A stretch of DNA of 10,102 nucleotides, from contig JAPKHB010000109.1 in assembly GCA_026647295.1 (NCBI GenBank), forward strand, positions 1 through 10,102, read 5' to 3'. Source of the DNA: Planctomycetota bacterium (GTDB lineage Bacteria; Planctomycetota; PLA2; JAEUHO01). This document shows, one piece after another, positions 7,566-10,102 of this stretch; the first letter of the stretch is position 1; every line of letters starts with the position of its first letter. Under the pieces are notes generated by a model that saw nothing but the letters and a program-made list of their open reading frames with translations, searched no databases and was not told where the DNA came from. Position numbers and translations under genes: made by a program.

Positions 7566-8416
7566 GCCCCGCCGAGCCCGCCCCCGGCGCGGCCGGCCCC
7601 GTGCTGCTGTACGACGGCGAGTGCCCGCTGTGCGAACGCACGAGCGCGTGGCTGCTCGCCCAGGCACCCCCCGGCGCGCGCCGGGAGGCCTTCCAGACGC
7701 TCGCCCCCGAGGCGGCCGCGCGCGCGCGCGCGGCGGGCATCGAACGCGCGGTGCTCGTGGCCGCCGCGCCGGGGGCCCCCTGGGACGGCGGGCTGGACGC
7801 GGCGCTGCGCTTCGTCGCGGGCGGCCGGCCGGGTGCGCTCCTGCGGCTGCTCGCCGCCCGGCCGCTGCGGCCGCTCCTGCGTCCCCTCTACGCGCTGCTG
7901 GCCCACCACCGGCGCGTCCTCTCCCCGCCCGCGGCCTTTGCGCCGCGCCTCGAGCCCCCGCCCCACTGGGGGCTCGACCTCGCCTTCCCGATCCTGCTCG
8001 CGGCCGGGGTGGCGGGGCTCGCCTCCGCCCTGGGCGCCGTCGTGTTCCCGGCGTTTGGCCTGGGCCCGGCGGGCCAGGGGGCGCGTTGGGCCCTGGCCTT
8101 CTGGGGCTTCCTGCTCGTCGGCCAGGCGCTGTGCGCCCCGCTCGCCCCGCCCGGCCGGCGCCGGGTCGCACTCGCCCACGCGACGTTCGCCACCGCGCTG
8201 TGCCTCGCGCCGAGCCTGGTGCTGCTGCTCGCCGCCTGGCTGCCGCGCACGGTCGCGGTGGTGCTGGCCTGCTTGAGCCTGGGCCTGGGCGTGCGCACGC
8301 TGCTCCTGCGCCACATCCGCGCGCAGGAGCGCCTGGGCCTGGGCGTGCGCCACACCTGGGGCGCGTTGGTCGCCCTGTGGCTCGCGCTCGGCGTCGGGAT
8401 CGCGCTGGTGGCGTGA
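7541..8416 (+). CDS. DCC (DUF393) thiol-oxidoreductase-like protein with C-terminal membrane domain
   Basis: A 291-residue protein. Residues 20-31 (PVLLYDGECPLC) are the DCC-family hallmark, a YDGxCxxC motif with C28 and C31 in a thioredoxin-like fold. The family tail is present as LRPLYALLAHHRRVLSP (113-129), where other members have Tyr and Arg. From about 145 to 290 there are four or five hydrophobic segments (about 147-170, 182-200, 213-232, 236-252, 272-290), so the protein is a membrane-bound form longer than the usual 110-160 residue DCC protein. The ATG at 7541 was chosen; it overlaps the upstream gene by 25 nt and lacks a strong ribosome binding site. A GTG at 7601 would begin right at VLLYDG, with no binding site either. 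Substrate and redox partner are unknown. It is the last gene of the operon. Thiol exchange with the vWA proteins or their clients is only a guess from position. Confidence 0.88.
   Translation: MAHAREALGPAEPAPGAAGPVLLYDGECPLCERTSAWLLAQAPPGARREAFQTLAPEAAARARAAGIERAVLVAAAPGAPWDGGLDAALRFVAGGRPGALLRLLAARPLRPLLRPLYALLAHHRRVLSPPAAFAPRLEPPPHWGLDLAFPILLAAGVAGLASALGAVVFPAFGLGPAGQGARWALAFWGFLLVGQALCAPLAPPGRRRVALAHATFATALCLAPSLVLLLAAWLPRTVAVVLACLSLGLGVRTLLLRHIRAQERLGLGVRHTWGALVALWLALGVGIALVA
8278..8350 (+). repeat. Pair of 19-bp direct repeats inside the DCC gene
   Basis: The 19-mer starting CCTGGGCCTGGG and ending GTGCGC occurs at 8278-8296 and again at 8332-8350, exactly 54 bp (18 codons) apart and in the same frame. 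Both copies encode LGLGVR (residues 247-252 and 265-270). They flank a basic loop, LLLRHIRAQER. This may be a small internal duplication or convergent codon choice in GC-rich sequence. Confidence 0.6.
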
Positions 8417-8431
8417 GCGGTGCCGGGTGGC

Positions 8432-9655
8432 TCACAGCCGGCGCGCGGCCCCCACGGCGAGCGCCGAGACCCCCAGCGTCGGAAGCGCCGCGACCACGAG
8501 GATCCCGGCCGCATCGAGCCCCGCCCGGCTCAAGACCCCGCCGAGGACGAAGCCCACCAGCATCCCGCCGAACACGAAGAGGTTGGCGAACGCGATCACG
8601 GCGCCCCGCTCGTGCGGCGGCGCGTGCCACTGCAGCAGGCTGTCGATGGGGACGATCACGAAGCCCCCGGCCACGCCCAGGAGCGCCAGGAAGACCAGCG
8701 TGGCCCCGTAGCCCGGCACCAGCAGGCCGGCCAGGAGCGTGAGCGCCCCGAGCGCCAGCCCGCCCCGCGGGACCCAGCGCACCGGGATCGCCCGGCGCGT
8801 CACCCGGCCCACCAGGAGCGCGCCGGCGCCCGCGCCCAGCCCGAGCACGCCGAGGAGCAGGCCCTGCTCGGCCTCGGGCACGCCCAGCACGCTCTGGGCG
8901 TAGACGACGAAGTCCTGGCCGAGCAGGCTCGCCACCACCCAGAACGCAAACGCCCCCCCCATCGCAAAGCGCAGCGCCGGCCGTTCGCGCACCGCCCGCC
9001 AGGCCACCGCGGCCGACGCCCACACGCCGGCCCGCGGCGGCGGCGCGGCCGCGCGCGGGATCGCCCACGCCGCCCCGAGGCCCAGGACCGCGAGCGCGGC
9101 GAGCACGAGCGCCGCCCGGGCCGGGTGCGCCCCGGCCTCGTGGGCGAGCACGGGCCCCGCGGCGGCGCCCCCGATGATCGCCAGGAAGGTGAAGAGCTCC
9201 AGCACCCCGTTGGAGCGGGTCAGCCGGTCCAGCGGGACGAGTTCGGGCACCAGGCCGTACTTGGAGGGGCTCAACAGCCCGTTGCGCACGCCGAGCAGGG
9301 TGAGCAGGCCGAGCGGCACGCCCAGCGCCGTCGGGGCCCGCCACAGCCAGGCCGCGGCCGCGAGCAGCAGCCCGACCTCGGCCACCTTGGCCAGCACGAG
9401 CACCCGGCGCTTGGAGAAGCGGTCGGCCAGCCACCCCGCCGGGACGAAGAACAGGAGGTGCGGGAGCGTGAACAGCGAGAACGTGAGCGCCGTCGCGGCG
9501 TACAACTCGCGCTCCTGCTCCGCGGAGTCCAGCGCGGGGTCGGCCTCGACGGCGCGCCGCGCCAGCACCACGATCAGGAGCTTGAAGGCGTTGTCGTTGA
9601 AGGAGCCGAGGAACTGGGAGGCCACGAGGCCGCGGATCGGATGGACGGCGCGCAC
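8432..9655 (-). CDS. Major facilitator of the LplT/Aas lysophospholipid-transporter type
   Basis: A 407-residue polytopic membrane protein. Family signatures are clear: QFLGSFNDNAFK (14-25) in helix 1, GWLADRFSKRRV (74-85) as the major-facilitator loop 2-3 motif, SPSKYGLVPELVP (129-141) with RSNGVLELFTFLAI (147-160), and GGFVIVPIDSLLQWHAPPHERG (330-351) in the second half. These resemble LplT, the inner-membrane flippase for lysophospholipids, and the transporter part of Aas-type fusions. No acyltransferase or acyl-ACP synthetase domain is attached, and none is encoded next door, so the partner enzyme must lie elsewhere. The length matches standalone LplT (about 400). The GTG at 9655 is chosen, with AGGGA 4 nt before it. 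It converges on the DCC gene with 15 bp between stops. The lysophospholipid substrate is inferred from family resemblance only. Confidence 0.87.
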   Translation of the reverse strand: MRAVHPIRGLVASQFLGSFNDNAFKLLIVVLARRAVEADPALDSAEQERELYAATALTFSLFTLPHLLFFVPAGWLADRFSKRRVLVLAKVAEVGLLLAAAAWLWRAPTALGVPLGLLTLLGVRNGLLSPSKYGLVPELVPLDRLTRSNGVLELFTFLAIIGGAAAGPVLAHEAGAHPARAALVLAALAVLGLGAAWAIPRAAAPPPRAGVWASAAVAWRAVRERPALRFAMGGAFAFWVVASLLGQDFVVYAQSVLGVPEAEQGLLLGVLGLGAGAGALLVGRVTRRAIPVRWVPRGGLALGALTLLAGLLVPGYGATLVFLALLGVAGGFVIVPIDSLLQWHAPPHERGAVIAFANLFVFGGMLVGFVLGGVLSRAGLDAAGILVVAALPTLGVSALAVGAARRL

Positions 9656-9712
9656 GGGGTCCCTCGGAGGGTGACGAAAGGAGCCGAGAGCCTACCCGCC
9701 GCCGCCCGCGCC
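9656..9712 (-). other. Short gap upstream of the transporter gene
   Basis: A 57-bp non-coding gap between the two minus-strand genes. It carries AGGGA (9660-9664, minus strand), the probable ribosome binding site of the transporter, set within a small inverted repeat with arms CCCTC/GAGGG at 9661-9671. No recognisable -35/-10 promoter or rho-independent terminator was seen, so co-transcription of both genes is the simplest reading. Confidence 0.4.
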
Positions 9713-10102
9713 CTACGCGTCGCGCCAGGGGGCCGCGCCCCAGCGCCCGAACGAGAGCCAGCGTTCGGTCAGGGTGAGGCGGCGCCACGCAAAGGCGCGG
9801 CCCAGGCCCCGGCCCGGGGGGCGCAGCACCCCGGCGAGGGAGCCGAAGAAGCCCCGCCGGCGGATGCGCGCGAGCGTGGCGGCGTAGTCCCCGAGCACGT
9901 CGTGCCAGACCACGCGGTGCACGACGCGGGCCGCCGTCCGGGCGCCCACCGCACCGCCCTTGAGCAGGTGGCCGGCCCCCCGCAGCGTGCCCAGGGCCAG
10001 GTTGCCGGTCGTGGCCAGGAGCGACTGGCGGGCCTCCCGGGCCGTCGCGCGCAGTTGCTCGGCCACCTCGTCCACGCGGGCCAGCCCCTGGGCGGCGCCC
10101 TT
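9713..10102 (-). CDS. Protein of unknown function, 5'-partial
   Basis: The frame runs from the window edge to the TAG at 9713-9715. A GTG at 10075 would give 120 residues, but nine further codons upstream (KGAAQGLAR) remain open to the edge, so the start may lie outside. Coding is supported by third positions that are nearly all G or C. The visible part begins with an acidic, amphipathic helix (DEVAEQLRATAREARQSL), continues with Gly/Ala/Leu-rich amphipathic segments (about 20-60), and ends in an Arg- and Trp-rich tail (RRLTLTERWLSFGRWG, 98-113). No certain membrane helix, catalytic motif or known domain was recognised. The basic, aromatic C-terminus would suit a membrane-surface or nucleic-acid contact, but no function can be assigned. 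It lies 57 bp upstream of the transporter gene on the same strand and is probably co-transcribed with it. Confidence 0.65.
   Translation of the reverse strand, partial: KGAAQGLARVDEVAEQLRATAREARQSLLATTGNLALGTLRGAGHLLKGGAVGARTAARVVHRVVWHDVLGDYAATLARIRRRGFFGSLAGVLRPPGRGLGRAFAWRRLTLTERWLSFGRWGAAPWRDA

Noticed and set aside
7717..7732. Alternating (CG)8 run
   Set aside because: It lies within the DCC gene as Ala/Arg codons and is a simple consequence of codon use; a Z-DNA or slippage role cannot be supported from sequence alone.
8422..8442. Possible hairpin at the convergent junction (GGCT-CAC-AGCC, or outer arms GCCGG/CCGGC)
   Set aside because: The inner stem is only 4 bp and the outer one 5 bp with an 11-nt loop; there is no T-tract on either strand, and such stems are frequent by chance at this base composition.
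9661..9671. Small inverted repeat CCCTC-G-GAGGG before the transporter gene
   Set aside because: Too short to call an operator; it coincides with the ribosome binding site and could be chance, so it is only noted in the gap entry.
7029..9788. A 919-codon open frame on the minus strand
   Set aside because: It crosses the convergent junction, overlaps the dual-vWA, DCC and transporter genes, and its translation is Arg/Pro/Gly/Ala-rich low complexity, as expected of off-frame reading in very GC-rich DNA.

Overview
The window comes from a bacterium with very high G+C; almost every third codon position in the real genes is G or C. It holds seven protein genes and almost no non-coding DNA. The best guess for the source is a planctomycete-like lineage, because a DUF58 protein, a BatA-like von Willebrand factor A (vWA) membrane protein and a large vWA/amidotransferase-like membrane protein in a row, next to a PQQ-propeller/TPR protein, is an arrangement common there. 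Myxococcota or another high-GC, double-membraned group cannot be excluded. No ribosomal RNA, tRNA, mobile element, CRISPR array or integration signal was seen.

Plus strand, 1-8416: five genes packed as one likely operon, with junctions of -14, +11, 0 and -25 nt. (1) The end of a TPR plus PQQ-type beta-propeller protein whose N-terminus lies outside the window. (2) A DUF58 protein with a complete vWA metal site, probably cytoplasmic. (3) A BatA-like membrane protein with a vWA domain between an N-terminal membrane hairpin and a C-terminal membrane anchor. (4) An 871-residue membrane protein with two vWA domains flanking a degenerate class-I glutamine-amidotransferase-like domain. (5) A DCC/DUF393 protein with a CxxC motif fused to a C-terminal multi-pass membrane domain. 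Genes 2-4 together carry four vWA domains. They resemble the accessory part of MoxR AAA+ ATPase systems; the MoxR gene itself is not in the window and would be expected upstream. The likely picture is a membrane-anchored, metal-dependent scaffold or chaperone system, with a scaffold protein (gene 1) and a thiol-redox membrane protein (gene 5) co-expressed. Its substrate cannot be read from the sequence.

Minus strand, 10102-8432: two co-directional genes converge on the operon. One is a 5'-partial gene of unknown function. The other is a major facilitator of the LplT/Aas lysophospholipid-transporter type. Only 15 bp separate the two convergent stop codons, with no convincing terminator.

Because of the base composition, long open frames occur on all strands. 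Those that overlap the seven genes were treated as shadows.
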